Source: Candidatus Woesearchaeota archaeon (lineage in GTDB: Archaea; Nanobdellota; Nanobdellia; Woesearchaeales; WJKV01). From it: a stretch of DNA of 19,077 nt. Under the pieces are notes generated by a model. The model had not been told where the DNA came from. It saw only the letters and a list, made by a program, of their open reading frames with translations, and made no database searches. The translations under genes were made by a program, and so were the position numbers. The DNA lies in NCBI GenBank assembly GCA_019323495.1, contig JAHWHE010000042.1, forward strand, positions 1 to 19,077, in the 5' to 3' direction. Shown here one piece after another: positions 6,406-13,596 of the stretch (positions are counted from its first letter, which is position 1; each line of letters opens with the position of its first letter).

Positions 6406-6636
6406 ATGACAACATCAAATTGGACAAAGGTTACAAAACAATTGGGAAGCAATCCTGCTAAATTGAAAAAGTTCATGAAGCACAGCACGCCGAAGAAAAG
6501 GTCGTGCGGAAAATCAAGAGTCAAGTGCAGATTATGCGGAACAACCAGAGGTATGATCTCTAAATACAAGCTGAATTTGTGCAGGAGATGCTTCAGACAG
6601 TTTGCATTGCATATAGGATTCAGACAATATCAATAG
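6406..6636 (+). CDS. rps14: Ribosomal protein uS14, zinc-ribbon form with N-terminal extension
   Basis: uS14 stabilises the small-subunit head. The zinc ribbon is clear, with Cys41, Cys44, Cys59 and Cys62 (CRLC and CRRC), followed by the closing FRQFALHIGFRQYQ. Archaeal homologues are usually 50-57 residues with the first of these Cys near position 20; here 20 or so extra residues precede it. A start at the ATG at 6475 (residue 24) would give a family-sized protein of 53 residues, but would leave a 73-base gap in an operon whose gaps are at most 22 bases and has no Shine-Dalgarno. The ATG at 6406, four bases after uL5, is therefore preferred. The zinc-ribbon identity is certain; the start is not. 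Confidence 0.93.
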   Translation: MTTSNWTKVTKQLGSNPAKLKKFMKHSTPKKRSCGKSRVKCRLCGTTRGMISKYKLNLCRRCFRQFALHIGFRQYQ

Positions 6637-6640
6637 GAGG
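6636..6640 (+). promoter_or_regulatory. Strong Shine-Dalgarno site of uS8
   Basis: GGAGG begins on the last base of the uS14 stop codon and lies ten bases before the uS8 ATG at 6651. It is the best Shine-Dalgarno match in the whole ribosomal cluster, where most starts have none. It decides the uS8 start against a longer in-frame reading that would begin inside uS14. Confidence 0.75.
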
Positions 6641-6650
6641 AACAAAGAAA

Positions 6651-7043
6651 ATGGTATTAAACGACACATTGGCAAATGCCTTGTCTTTGCTGTCGCAGCA
6701 CGAAAAGCTCGGAAGGAAAGAAGTTTTGATTAAACCTCAGAGTAAGATGATCAAGACCGTCCTAAAAATTTTGCACAAAGAAGGCTATGTCGGAGATTTC
6801 GAGGAAGTTGAAGACGGCAAAGGTGGCTGCATTAAAGTACATTTAATAGGTAAGATAAACAATTGTGGAGTGATCAAGCCGAGATTTTCGATACAAATCA
6901 CACAGTTCGAAGAGAATGAAAAAAGGTTCCTGCCTGCAAAAGGGTTCGGAGTGATAATTGTTTCAACGAGCAAGGGTTTGATGACGCACAATGATGCAAT
7001 CCAGAAGAAGATAGGAGGCGCACTTATAGCTTACTGTTATTAA
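6651..7043 (+). CDS. rps8: Ribosomal protein uS8
   Basis: uS8 binds the central domain of 16S rRNA and in bacteria also represses the spc operon by binding its mRNA. From the ATG at 6651 the protein has 130 residues, the standard archaeal length, and starts VLNDTLANALSLLSQHEKLGRKEVLIKP. Later blocks are KTVLKILHKEGYVGDFEEVEDGKGG, INNCGVIKPRFSI and the C-terminal LPAKGFGVIIVSTSKGLMTHNDAIQKKIGGALIAYCY. The frame stays open 72 bases further upstream into uS14, but those codons do not match the family, and the strong GGAGG supports this start. uL6 begins one base after the stop. Confidence 0.97.
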   Translation: MVLNDTLANALSLLSQHEKLGRKEVLIKPQSKMIKTVLKILHKEGYVGDFEEVEDGKGGCIKVHLIGKINNCGVIKPRFSIQITQFEENEKRFLPAKGFGVIIVSTSKGLMTHNDAIQKKIGGALIAYCY

Positions 7044-7044
7044 A

Positions 7045-7593
7045 ATGGCAAAGGAAAAACTAGAAGAAACCATGGAAATCCCAGAAGGAATAGATGTAAA
7101 AGTAGAGGGATACAAAATAACAGTGAGCAAAGGAGGAAAATCTGTTTCCAAGGTTTTGGCCACGAAAACATTGAGCTTCGAGCTGCGCGACGGCAAGATA
7201 GTATTTTTTTCAGACAGAAAAACCAAGAGGCAAAGAAAGATCATGGGCACCTTTATGGTTCACATAAAAAACCTGTGCAAGGGAGTTACAGAAGGCCACA
7301 AGTATATTTTAAAGATATGTTCAGGCCACTTTCCTATGTCTGTAACTGTAAGCGGCACAGAATTCGCGATCAAGAACTTTTTGGGCGAATCTATTCAGAG
7401 GAAATTAACATTCCCGCCAGAAGTTAGCGTGAAGGTCGCTGGCGACCAGGTCATAGTGGAGAGTATCAACAAGGAGCTGGCAGGGCAAACCGCTGCGAAA
7501 ATAGAGACCCTGACAAAAATCAAAGGCAGGGATCTTAGAAGGTTCCAGGACGGCATTTACATAATCAATAAAGACGGAAAGGAGATTGCTTAG
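7045..7593 (+). CDS. rpl6: Ribosomal protein uL6
   Basis: uL6 is built of two related alpha/beta domains and sits near the GTPase-associated centre. The 182-residue sequence starts with MEIPEGIDVKVEGYKITVSKGGK-like strands (residues 10-33), has the inter-domain segment KRQRKIMGTFMVHIKNLCKGVTEGHKYILKI (about 64-92), then FPMSVTV, FLGESIQRKLTFPPEVSVKV and ends with RDLRRFQDGIYIINK. Size and signatures are typical for archaea. The gene lies one base after uS8 and one base before eL32. Confidence 0.97.
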   Translation: MAKEKLEETMEIPEGIDVKVEGYKITVSKGGKSVSKVLATKTLSFELRDGKIVFFSDRKTKRQRKIMGTFMVHIKNLCKGVTEGHKYILKICSGHFPMSVTVSGTEFAIKNFLGESIQRKLTFPPEVSVKVAGDQVIVESINKELAGQTAAKIETLTKIKGRDLRRFQDGIYIINKDGKEIA

Positions 7594-7594
7594 A

Positions 7595-8179
7595 ATGGCG
7601 CACGAAAAATTATTGGAATTGAGAAGACGCATGAAGAAGAAGAAGCCTAGATTTGTCGCTCAATGTGCGCACAAGGTCAAAGAAGTGGCTCCTAAATGGA
7701 AAAGACCAAGGGGTATGCATTCAAAGATAGGGCAGAGAGGGCGCAGGAAAAGAGCCAGGGTAGGCTACAGCTCCCCTGCATTAGTAAAGCATCTGACAAT
7801 AGGTGGCCTTTTGCCAGTAAATATTTTGAATGTCGCAATGCTTGCAAGTCTAGATAAGACGAAACACGCAGTCATAGTGAGCGGAAAAGTGGGAATGAAA
7901 AAAAGAAAGGAAATCATTAAAGAATGCAAAAAGCTGGGATTAAAAATGAGCAACATCCCTGATGCAGATTTACATTTAAAATCAATCGATGAAAAATTAG
8001 CAAAGAAAAAGGAAACAAGGCAGCAAAAAGAAAAAGCTAAGGCTGCAAAAAAGAAAGAAACCGAGAAGAAGAAAAAAGAAAAAGCGAAAGAAGAGTTAAA
8101 AGAGACAGCTTCCACTGCAGAAGAAAAGGAAATGGCAGAAAAGAAAGAGCAGGACAAGCTTTTGGTCACAAAGGGATAA
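7595..8179 (+). CDS. rpl32e: Ribosomal protein eL32 with long Lys/Glu-rich C-terminal tail
   Basis: eL32 is an archaeal/eukaryotic large-subunit protein. The core is residues 1-128: FVAQCAHKVKEVAPKWKRPRGMHSKIG, RRKRARVGYSSPALVKHL and the KHAVIVSGKVGMKKRKEIIKEC strand-helix. The usual protein ends near residue 125-130; here about 65 further residues (130-194) consist mainly of Lys, Glu and Ala and probably form a charged helix. The ATG at 7595, one base after uL6, has a GGAG (7581-7584) ten bases upstream. A TTG at 7586 is in frame but overlaps uL6 and adds only three residues. eL19 starts one base after the stop. Confidence 0.95.
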   Translation: MAHEKLLELRRRMKKKKPRFVAQCAHKVKEVAPKWKRPRGMHSKIGQRGRRKRARVGYSSPALVKHLTIGGLLPVNILNVAMLASLDKTKHAVIVSGKVGMKKRKEIIKECKKLGLKMSNIPDADLHLKSIDEKLAKKKETRQQKEKAKAAKKKETEKKKKEKAKEELKETASTAEEKEMAEKKEQDKLLVTKG

Positions 8180-8180
8180 A

Positions 8181-8633
8181 ATGAGATTAACAGTACAAAA
8201 AAGGCTAGCAGCACAAATACTTAAGTGCAGCCCGAGCAGAATATGGGCAGATCCAGAGAATCTGGAGACTATTAAAGAAGCGATAACTAAGCAGGACATT
8301 AGGACATTGATAAGTAACGGTTTGATCAATAAAAAACAAAAAACAAATGTCAGCCGAGTTAGGGCCAGAAAGAGATTAGTACAGAAAAGAAAGGGAAGGC
8401 AGAAAGGTCATGGTCGCAGAAAAGGAAAAGAGAGCGCAAGACTGCCAGACAAAAAAATATGGATGGCCTCTGTTAGGGGGCAAAGAATGTTCCTGAAAGA
8501 GCTGAAATCCAAAAGTTTGGTTGGTGTGACAGATTACAGGAAATTATTGTTAAAGGTAAAGGGCGGCTTTTTCAGAAGCAGGAGCCACCTTAAACTATAC
8601 ATAAATGAGAGCGGGATGATTAAGAAAAAATGA
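8181..8633 (+). CDS. rpl19e: Ribosomal protein eL19
   Basis: eL19 is an archaeal/eukaryotic helical large-subunit protein that helps form a bridge to the small subunit. The 150-residue sequence is a full-length match in pattern: MRLTVQKRLAAQILKCSPSRIW, then ADPENLETIKEAITKQDIRTLI, the basic RVRARKRLVQKRKGRQKGHGRRKGKESARLP region (about residues 59-89), and IWMASVRGQRMFLKELK. Length is normal. It lies between eL32 and uL18 as usual and overlaps uL18 by four bases (ATGA). Confidence 0.97.
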   Translation: MRLTVQKRLAAQILKCSPSRIWADPENLETIKEAITKQDIRTLISNGLINKKQKTNVSRVRARKRLVQKRKGRQKGHGRRKGKESARLPDKKIWMASVRGQRMFLKELKSKSLVGVTDYRKLLLKVKGGFFRSRSHLKLYINESGMIKKK

Positions 8634-9199
8634 GAAAAATAATGATGGTTGTAAGATTCAGACGGAGAAGAGAAAGAAAAACTAACTACAAGGTTAGACT
8701 GGCTCTTCTTAAGAGCAATACACCTAGATTAGTCATCAGGCCGAGCCTAAAAAACATCATAATACAACTAGTAGAATACGATCCTGCAGGAGACAAGATA
8801 CTGTTCACATGCAGCTCGCGCCAATTAGTGAAATTGGGTTGGAAAGGCGGAAGAAAAAGCCTCCCTGCAGCTTATTTGACAGGCCTGCTATGCAAAAACA
8901 AGATTAAAAAAGGAACAAAGGCAATCCTTGATGTCGGCAACTATACGCTGACAAAAGGAGGAACCATATACGCAGCACTTAAAGGAGCGATCGATGCGGG
9001 TTTGGACATTGCATGCTCACCAGAGATATTTCCGTCTCAAGAAAGACTTACCGGAAAGCACATAGAAGATTATGCAAAAGTAATAAAAGATACTGAAAAA
9101 TACAAGAAACAATTTTCAAATTATTTGAAACAAAATATAGATCCTGCAAATATTTCGAAAATGTTTGAAGAAGTAAAAAATAAAATTTTGGCAAAATAA
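8630..9199 (+). CDS. rpl18: Ribosomal protein uL18
   Basis: uL18 binds 5S rRNA with uL5 at the central protuberance. The 189-residue protein has FRRRRERKTNYKVRLALLKS (residues 10-29), TPRLVIRPSLKNIIIQLVEYDPAGDKI, LGWKGGRKSLPAAYLTGLL, AILDVGNYTLTKGGTIYAALKGAIDAGLDI and the archaeal end PEIFPSQERLTGKHIEDYA. The chosen ATG forms an ATGA overlap with the eL19 stop; ATGs at 8642 and 8645 are also possible and would remove only four or five residues. uS5 follows after one base. Confidence 0.97.
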   Translation: MRKIMMVVRFRRRRERKTNYKVRLALLKSNTPRLVIRPSLKNIIIQLVEYDPAGDKILFTCSSRQLVKLGWKGGRKSLPAAYLTGLLCKNKIKKGTKAILDVGNYTLTKGGTIYAALKGAIDAGLDIACSPEIFPSQERLTGKHIEDYAKVIKDTEKYKKQFSNYLKQNIDPANISKMFEEVKNKILAK

Positions 9200-9200
9200 G

Positions 9201-10079
9201 ATGGTAAACAACAAAAAAAGTAAAAGAAAAAGCGAAGATAATAGACGCGGAAGACCTAATCAGAAACCGCAGCCCGATGTAAAGGAGACTTGGAAACCTA
9301 AGACAGTATTAGGCAAAAAGGTCAAGGCGGGCGAAGTAACCGATATAAAACAGATATTGGATAGGGGCGAACCTATTGTTGAGCCAGAAATAGTTGAAGT
9401 TTTATTGCCTAATCTGCAGTCAGACTTGCTATTGATCGGCCAGAGCAAAGGTAAGTTCGGCGGCGGTAGAAGAAGGGCTTTTAGACAGACACAAAAGAAG
9501 ACAAAAGAAGGCAACGTAATAAGTTTCGCGACACTTGCAGTTGTTGGCAATAATGATGGTTATGTTGGGCTCGGCCTGGGCAAGAGCAAGGAGACTATTC
9601 CTGCAAGAGAAAAAGCATTCAGGCAATCAAAATTAAACATGATAAAGATCGCAAGAGGTTGCGGCAGTTGGCAATGCGCATGTAAGACTCCACACAGCAT
9701 TCCTTTTGCAGTTCACGGCAAATGCGGAAGCACAGAGATAACTTTATTGCCTGCTCCTAAAGGAACAGGACTGTGCGTTGAAAAAGAATGCCAGAAGGTA
9801 TTGAGGCTGGCGGGCGTTAAGGACGTATGGAGCAGGACAAAAGGCCAGACAAGGATAAAGCTTAATTTGATTCATGCATTATTTGAGGCATTGAAGCAAT
9901 TGATATCAACAAAGAGTCTGCCGGCACACTTACAAGAATTAGGAATTGTCGAAGGCAGCATAGGAACAGCGGAAAAAACCATGCCGTCTGAAGAGGAATT
10001 AGGCATTGAGCCTGAGCAAAAAGAAAAGAAAGAAGCAGAAAAAACAGAAATAAAAAGAAAAACAAAATCTGAAAAATGA
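9201..10079 (+). CDS. rps5: Ribosomal protein uS5 with N- and C-terminal extensions
   Basis: uS5 lies at the mRNA entry pore and is important for decoding fidelity. The double-stranded-RNA-binding domain and S5 C-domain span about residues 30-240: TWKPKTVLGKKVKAGEVTDI, GKFGGGRRRAFRQTQKKTKEGNVISFATLAVVGNNDGYVGLGLGKS, then the archaeal GCGSWQCAC loop at 153-161, TLLPAPKGTGL and KDVWSRTKGQTR. The first 30 residues are basic and low in complexity, and about 30 C-terminal residues after 262 are Glu/Lys-rich. Both lie outside the normal core. The end overlaps uL30 by four bases. Confidence 0.96.
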   Translation: MVNNKKSKRKSEDNRRGRPNQKPQPDVKETWKPKTVLGKKVKAGEVTDIKQILDRGEPIVEPEIVEVLLPNLQSDLLLIGQSKGKFGGGRRRAFRQTQKKTKEGNVISFATLAVVGNNDGYVGLGLGKSKETIPAREKAFRQSKLNMIKIARGCGSWQCACKTPHSIPFAVHGKCGSTEITLLPAPKGTGLCVEKECQKVLRLAGVKDVWSRTKGQTRIKLNLIHALFEALKQLISTKSLPAHLQELGIVEGSIGTAEKTMPSEEELGIEPEQKEKKEAEKTEIKRKTKSEK

Positions 10080-10519
10080 ACGCGAATGCAGAAAAAGGAA
10101 AAGAGAAAAGAACAGAACCTAAATTGCCGAAAACAGAAAAGAAAGCAGTAGCGGCAGACGCAAAAGGCAAAGGCAAGATCGCAGTTGTTCTAATCAGAAG
10201 CCCGATAGGGGTGAGGCACGACATGAAGATGACCTTGCGGTTGCTGAATCTGTTCAACCAGCACAATTGTATAGTAGTAGATGATACGCCTATAAACATG
10301 GGCATGGTTAAAAAATTAAAAGACTTTGTTACATTTGGTCCTGTATCAGAAGAAACCATAAAAATGTTAGAGAAAAAGAACAAGATAGGAGAAAAGACTT
10401 ACAAATTAGATCCGCCAAAAGGCGGATTCGAACGCAAAGGAATCAAGATGCCTTACGGTAAGGGTGGCGCTCTCGGACAGAGAGATAATATGGATAACCT
10501 GATCAAAAAGATGATTTAG
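10076..10519 (+). CDS. rpl30: Ribosomal protein uL30 with N-terminal extension and shortened middle
   Basis: uL30 is a small ferredoxin-like large-subunit protein. The core starts near residue 34 (KIAVVLIRSPIGVRHDMKMTLRLLNL) and contains NQHNCIVVDDTPINMGMVKKLKDFVTFG (about 61-88), which is unmistakable for the archaeal family. It ends with the archaeal C-terminal block LDPPKGGFERKGIKMPYGKGGALG (111-134). The usual archaeal segment of about 30-40 residues between these two blocks is missing here, while a 33-residue Lys/Ala-rich extension has been added at the N terminus. No ATG lies between the start and residue 50; a TTG at residue 17 is in frame, but a start there would still leave an extension. 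The start overlaps uS5 by four bases. Confidence 0.95.
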   Translation: MNANAEKGKEKRTEPKLPKTEKKAVAADAKGKGKIAVVLIRSPIGVRHDMKMTLRLLNLFNQHNCIVVDDTPINMGMVKKLKDFVTFGPVSEETIKMLEKKNKIGEKTYKLDPPKGGFERKGIKMPYGKGGALGQRDNMDNLIKKMI

Positions 10520-10541
10520 CAGGACATAGCATTTCATTTTT

Positions 10542-10871
10542 ATGCTTAAAATGATAAATAAAAAGAGGTGGCCTTGGATATTAACAATGGCCTTGATGGC
10601 AGTGCAACTGATTGTTGTATTGCTCTTGTTGCCGGTGTTGGCAAGAGAACTCAATTGGCTTGTGATTTTAATTCCGGTTATAATTGCGCTCTTGTTGATT
10701 GGCAGCTATAAGAGAATCAAAACAGCATACATATTGACTTTTGTTTGGTCAATATTGTTATTGGTGCACGCAATCATTTTGATTGTTTTGCGATTCCATT
10801 ATGCTTACATAATATACTTGGCATTTGCAGCGGTGTTCATTATCGCTGTCAGCCAGACAAGTTTGAAGTGA
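10542..10871 (+). CDS. Uncharacterised small four-helix membrane protein between uL30 and uL15
   Basis: I do not recognise this 109-residue protein. It is almost wholly hydrophobic. Likely membrane helices are at about 11-34, 38-55, 61-84 and 86-103. Positive charges lie at the N terminus (KKRW) and between helices two and three (SYKRIK), with a final Lys, so the positive-inside rule predicts both ends inside the cell. There is no signal peptide cleavage site, no Cys and no obvious catalytic motif. It sits where uL30 and uL15 are normally adjacent, 22 bases after uL30 (the largest gap in the run up to uL15) and six bases before uL15, and one gene before secY. ATG at 10551 is an alternative start; neither has a Shine-Dalgarno. 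An accessory role at the membrane beside SecY is possible but is inference only. Confidence 0.75.
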   Translation: MLKMINKKRWPWILTMALMAVQLIVVLLLLPVLARELNWLVILIPVIIALLLIGSYKRIKTAYILTFVWSILLLVHAIILIVLRFHYAYIIYLAFAAVFIIAVSQTSLK

Positions 10872-10877
10872 TCGAAA

Positions 10878-11360
10878 ATGAAAAGGAAAGCAAGAAAAGT
10901 CAGAAAATACAGAGGCTCCAAAACTCACGGTGGGGGCAATCTGAGGCGCAGGGGCGCAGGCAACAGAGGAGGTAGAGGTAACGCTGGAACAGGAAAAAGA
11001 GCAGACCAAAAGAAAAGCAGCATCTTGCCTAAAGAATACTTTGGAAGACATGGCTTCAAATCGATCGCAAAGATAAAGAGCGCATCTGTTAATACATTGA
11101 ATTTTGATGATCTTGAAAGGCAATTGCTTTCATTGATAGATAAAAAACTAGCAGAAGTCAAGGCAGGCGTTGTCCATGCTGACCTTACCAAGCTAGGTTA
11201 TGACAAATTGCTCGGAACAGGTATTGTGAAGAGCAAATATGTGCTGAAGATAAGAGCCGCAAGCAAAAAAGCGATCGAGAAGGTAGAAAAAGCAGGCGGA
11301 AAATTAGAATTAGAGGTTGTTGAAAAAGTTGAAAAAACAGCTGAAAAACCTAAAGAGTGA
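10878..11360 (+). CDS. rpl15: Ribosomal protein uL15
   Basis: uL15 is a late-assembling large-subunit protein with a long basic N-terminal arm that threads through 23S rRNA. The arm is visible at residues 1-45 (RKVRKYRGSKTHGGG, RRRGAGNRGGRGNAGTGKR). The C-terminal globular domain includes VNTLNFDDLERQL, DLTKLGYDKLLGTGIVKSKYVLKI and a KAIEKVEKAGGKLE helix. The 160 residues end in a short charged tail. It is followed by secY, the universal order in the spc cluster. The TGA stop overlaps a GTG that could start secY. Confidence 0.97.
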   Translation: MKRKARKVRKYRGSKTHGGGNLRRRGAGNRGGRGNAGTGKRADQKKSSILPKEYFGRHGFKSIAKIKSASVNTLNFDDLERQLLSLIDKKLAEVKAGVVHADLTKLGYDKLLGTGIVKSKYVLKIRAASKKAIEKVEKAGGKLELEVVEKVEKTAEKPKE

Positions 11361-11365
11361 TAGTT

Positions 11366-12805
11366 ATGCCATCCTTATATGACAAATTATTAACATTACT
11401 GCCAGAAGTCAAAGGTCCTACACAAAAGCGTCTTTCTTTCAAAGAAAAATTAAAGTGGACCTTGCTAGTTTTAGTTTTATTCTTTATACTTGGAACAATA
11501 ACCTTATGGGGGCTTGATCCCCAATTCCAGAGCACGTTCGAACAGTTCGCGATAATTCTCGGCAGCAAGATGGGTACGATTACTTCTTTAGGAATTGGCC
11601 CAATTGTCACTGCATCGATTGTCTTGCAGTTGTTGAACGGTTCCGGCATACTTAAGTTTGATACTACAACAGCAGAAGGAAGAGCCAGGTTCCAGGGTAC
11701 GCAGAAAATGCTGTCTTTGGTATTTGTATTATTCGAAGCAATGGTTTACGTTTTCTTCGGCGGATTCAGGCCAGATGCAACACTGGCAGCAGGAAGCTTC
11801 TTTGCAATGGAATGGATCATAATAGGCCAGTTAGTCTTAGGAGGCATCATTATTATATTATTAGACGATATTGTCCAGAAATGGGGCTTTGGAAGCGGAA
11901 TCAGTTTATTCATCGTTGCAGGAGTCAGCCAGGAAATAATGGTTCAGGCAATTTCCCCATTAAGCGCAGGAGGGAGATGGGCTCTTGGAACACCAGAGGT
12001 TCCAATAGGAAAGATCTTTGCCTTCTTTATACATTTGAGCAGGGCACAGAGCACTCAGGCTTGGATTGCCGGCGCAGCGATTCTATTCACGGTCTTGGTT
12101 TTCGTATTATCAGTTTACACACAGTCAATGAAGATAGAAATACCTTTGTCTTTTGGAAGAATAAGAGGTTACGGCATGAGATGGCCTCTTCGTTTCATGT
12201 ATACGAGCAACATGCCTGTTATTTTAGTTGCTGCTTTGTTTGCTAACTTCCACGTGTTCGGCCAGATGTTTGAAGGCTGGGCAGTCAAATCAGGTGGCGC
12301 GATAATCAATTTCATTTCGGTTTATTTAATAGGTCAAGTTAATAGTGCGCAGGCAGGCCATGGCATCCTGCCGTGGGTATCTGCTCCTAATTTGGTTCAG
12401 AATCTATTAGTAGGGCATTTTGCTTTTGCGCAATTAAAATTTGCATTAGGCTATATGATATTGATGATGGTTGGCGCAGTCATATTCAGCGTATTCTGGG
12501 TGCAGACCAGCGGTATGGACTCGCACAGCCAGGCAAAACAGATCATGGCATCGGGTTTGAGAATACCAGGATTCAGAAATGATGTAAGAATTTTAGAGAG
12601 GATTTTGCAAAGATACATAGGCCCTTTGACAGTTATGGGTGGTTTGGCAGTAGGTTTGCTGGCAGCGATAGCTGACGTCAGCGGCGCATTGAGCAGGGGT
12701 ACAGGTATCTTGTTGAGTGTTATGATTGTATATCAATTATATGAGGAAATCGCAAAGCATCACATGATGGACATGCATCCTATGATGAGAAAATTCATGG
12801 AATAG
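11366..12805 (+). CDS. secY: Preprotein translocase subunit SecY
   Basis: SecY is the channel-forming subunit of the archaeal Sec61/SecY translocon, moving proteins across and into the cytoplasmic membrane. From ATG 11366 it has 479 residues and fits ten membrane helices. Recognisable parts are the cytoplasmic LLPEVKGPTQKRLSFKEKL start, helix one at 32-50, the plug and helix 2b near 70-92 (GTITSLGIGPIVTASIVLQL), GFGSGISLFI at 174-183, the ribosome-binding loop RIRGYGMRWPLRFMYTSNMP at 265-284, SGMDSHSQAKQI at 382-393 and LRIPGFRNDVRILERIL near 398-414. A GTG at 11357 overlapping the uL15 stop is a possible earlier start, adding three residues. secE and secG are not in the window. Confidence 0.97.
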   Translation: MPSLYDKLLTLLPEVKGPTQKRLSFKEKLKWTLLVLVLFFILGTITLWGLDPQFQSTFEQFAIILGSKMGTITSLGIGPIVTASIVLQLLNGSGILKFDTTTAEGRARFQGTQKMLSLVFVLFEAMVYVFFGGFRPDATLAAGSFFAMEWIIIGQLVLGGIIIILLDDIVQKWGFGSGISLFIVAGVSQEIMVQAISPLSAGGRWALGTPEVPIGKIFAFFIHLSRAQSTQAWIAGAAILFTVLVFVLSVYTQSMKIEIPLSFGRIRGYGMRWPLRFMYTSNMPVILVAALFANFHVFGQMFEGWAVKSGGAIINFISVYLIGQVNSAQAGHGILPWVSAPNLVQNLLVGHFAFAQLKFALGYMILMMVGAVIFSVFWVQTSGMDSHSQAKQIMASGLRIPGFRNDVRILERILQRYIGPLTVMGGLAVGLLAAIADVSGALSRGTGILLSVMIVYQLYEEIAKHHMMDMHPMMRKFME

Positions 12806-12809
12806 AAAA

Positions 12810-13589
12810 ATGGCTTATGAATATCTTCAATTTTTGAATCCTGTATTGGATCCAGTATTAAATCCTTTGCTAGTTTTGGCACCGATATGGGTAATCACGA
12901 TAATTTCTGTAGGTATTAGCTTGATTATAACTATCATCTACAAGCTAGTTACAGACCAATATCTAATGAAGACATTGAAGACAGACATGAAAAAGATGCA
13001 GAAGCAGATGAAAGAGATTAAGCTGCAGCCAGAAAGATTCGCAGAGCATCAAAAAATTTTGATGAAGAAAAATATGGAGTACATGAAGCACAGCATGAAA
13101 CCCACTTTAATTACGATGCTTCCGGTACTTTTGCTGGTTGGCTGGTTGGCGACCCACATTGCATTCTCTCCAATCGTGCCTGGCGACCAATTCAATGCAA
13201 CACTAATGTTCAATCCAGAAGTTACAGGCGAGGTGCAGCTTACTGCAAAGGGCCTTGATATTTTAAATGAAAATATTCAGACAATTAATGAAAACAAAGT
13301 GCTATTTCAATTGAAAGGAGAAGAAGAAGGCAAGTATCTTCTTGAATTCAAGCATGGTGACCAATATTATGAGCAGAAGGTTTTGCTCACGACAGAACAA
13401 AAATACGAACAGCCAATACATACAGTAAAGAAATCCGACTTGAAAGCAATAACAATTAGCAATAAAGTTTTAAGGCCTTTTGGTGACAACTTCAAGATAG
13501 GAAGTTGGTATCCTGGATGGTTGTCCACTTACATATTACTGTCATTTGTTTCAAGCATTTTAATCAGAAAACTTATGAGGGTTTATTAA
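12810..13589 (+). CDS. DUF106 family membrane insertase (EMC3/TMCO1/YidC superfamily)
   Basis: This 259-residue protein matches the archaeal DUF106 group, related to EMC3, TMCO1, Get1 and YidC, which insert proteins into the membrane. Helix one is at about 24-46; a basic, Met-rich cytoplasmic coiled coil with the typical LKTDMKKMQKQMKEIKLQPE pattern spans 50-95; helix two is at 97-117; helix three at 235-253, followed by KLMRVY. Between helices two and three lies an extracytoplasmic segment of roughly 115 residues (118-234) rich in beta-strand pattern, much longer than in the compact members I know. It directly follows secY with a four-base gap, as in many archaea, but the adk gene often found between them is absent. 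The family assignment rests on topology, coiled coil and position. Confidence 0.88.
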   Translation: MAYEYLQFLNPVLDPVLNPLLVLAPIWVITIISVGISLIITIIYKLVTDQYLMKTLKTDMKKMQKQMKEIKLQPERFAEHQKILMKKNMEYMKHSMKPTLITMLPVLLLVGWLATHIAFSPIVPGDQFNATLMFNPEVTGEVQLTAKGLDILNENIQTINENKVLFQLKGEEEGKYLLEFKHGDQYYEQKVLLTTEQKYEQPIHTVKKSDLKAITISNKVLRPFGDNFKIGSWYPGWLSTYILLSFVSSILIRKLMRVY

Positions 13590-13596
13590 ACGAAAT

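Noticed and set aside
6579..6650. Upstream extension of uS8 into uS14
   Set aside because: The extra 24 residues do not match uS8, overlap the uS14 zinc ribbon, and the strong GGAGG at 6636 points to the ATG at 6651.
7586..7594. TTG start for eL32 overlapping uL6
   Set aside because: It adds three residues without family support; ATG at 7595 has a GGAG at suitable spacing.
10528..10546. Inverted repeat AGCAT/ATGCT around the start of the small membrane protein
   Set aside because: A five-base stem with a nine-base loop is too weak to call a hairpin or regulator and is expected by chance.
11357..11365. GTG start for secY overlapping the uL15 stop (GTGA)
   Set aside because: Possible by analogy with the ATGA overlaps, but ATG at 11366 is a stronger codon and needs only a five-base gap; the difference is three residues.
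11812..12246. Alternative-frame 144-codon reading inside secY
   Set aside because: Overlaps SecY membrane helices in another frame and has no recognisable features.
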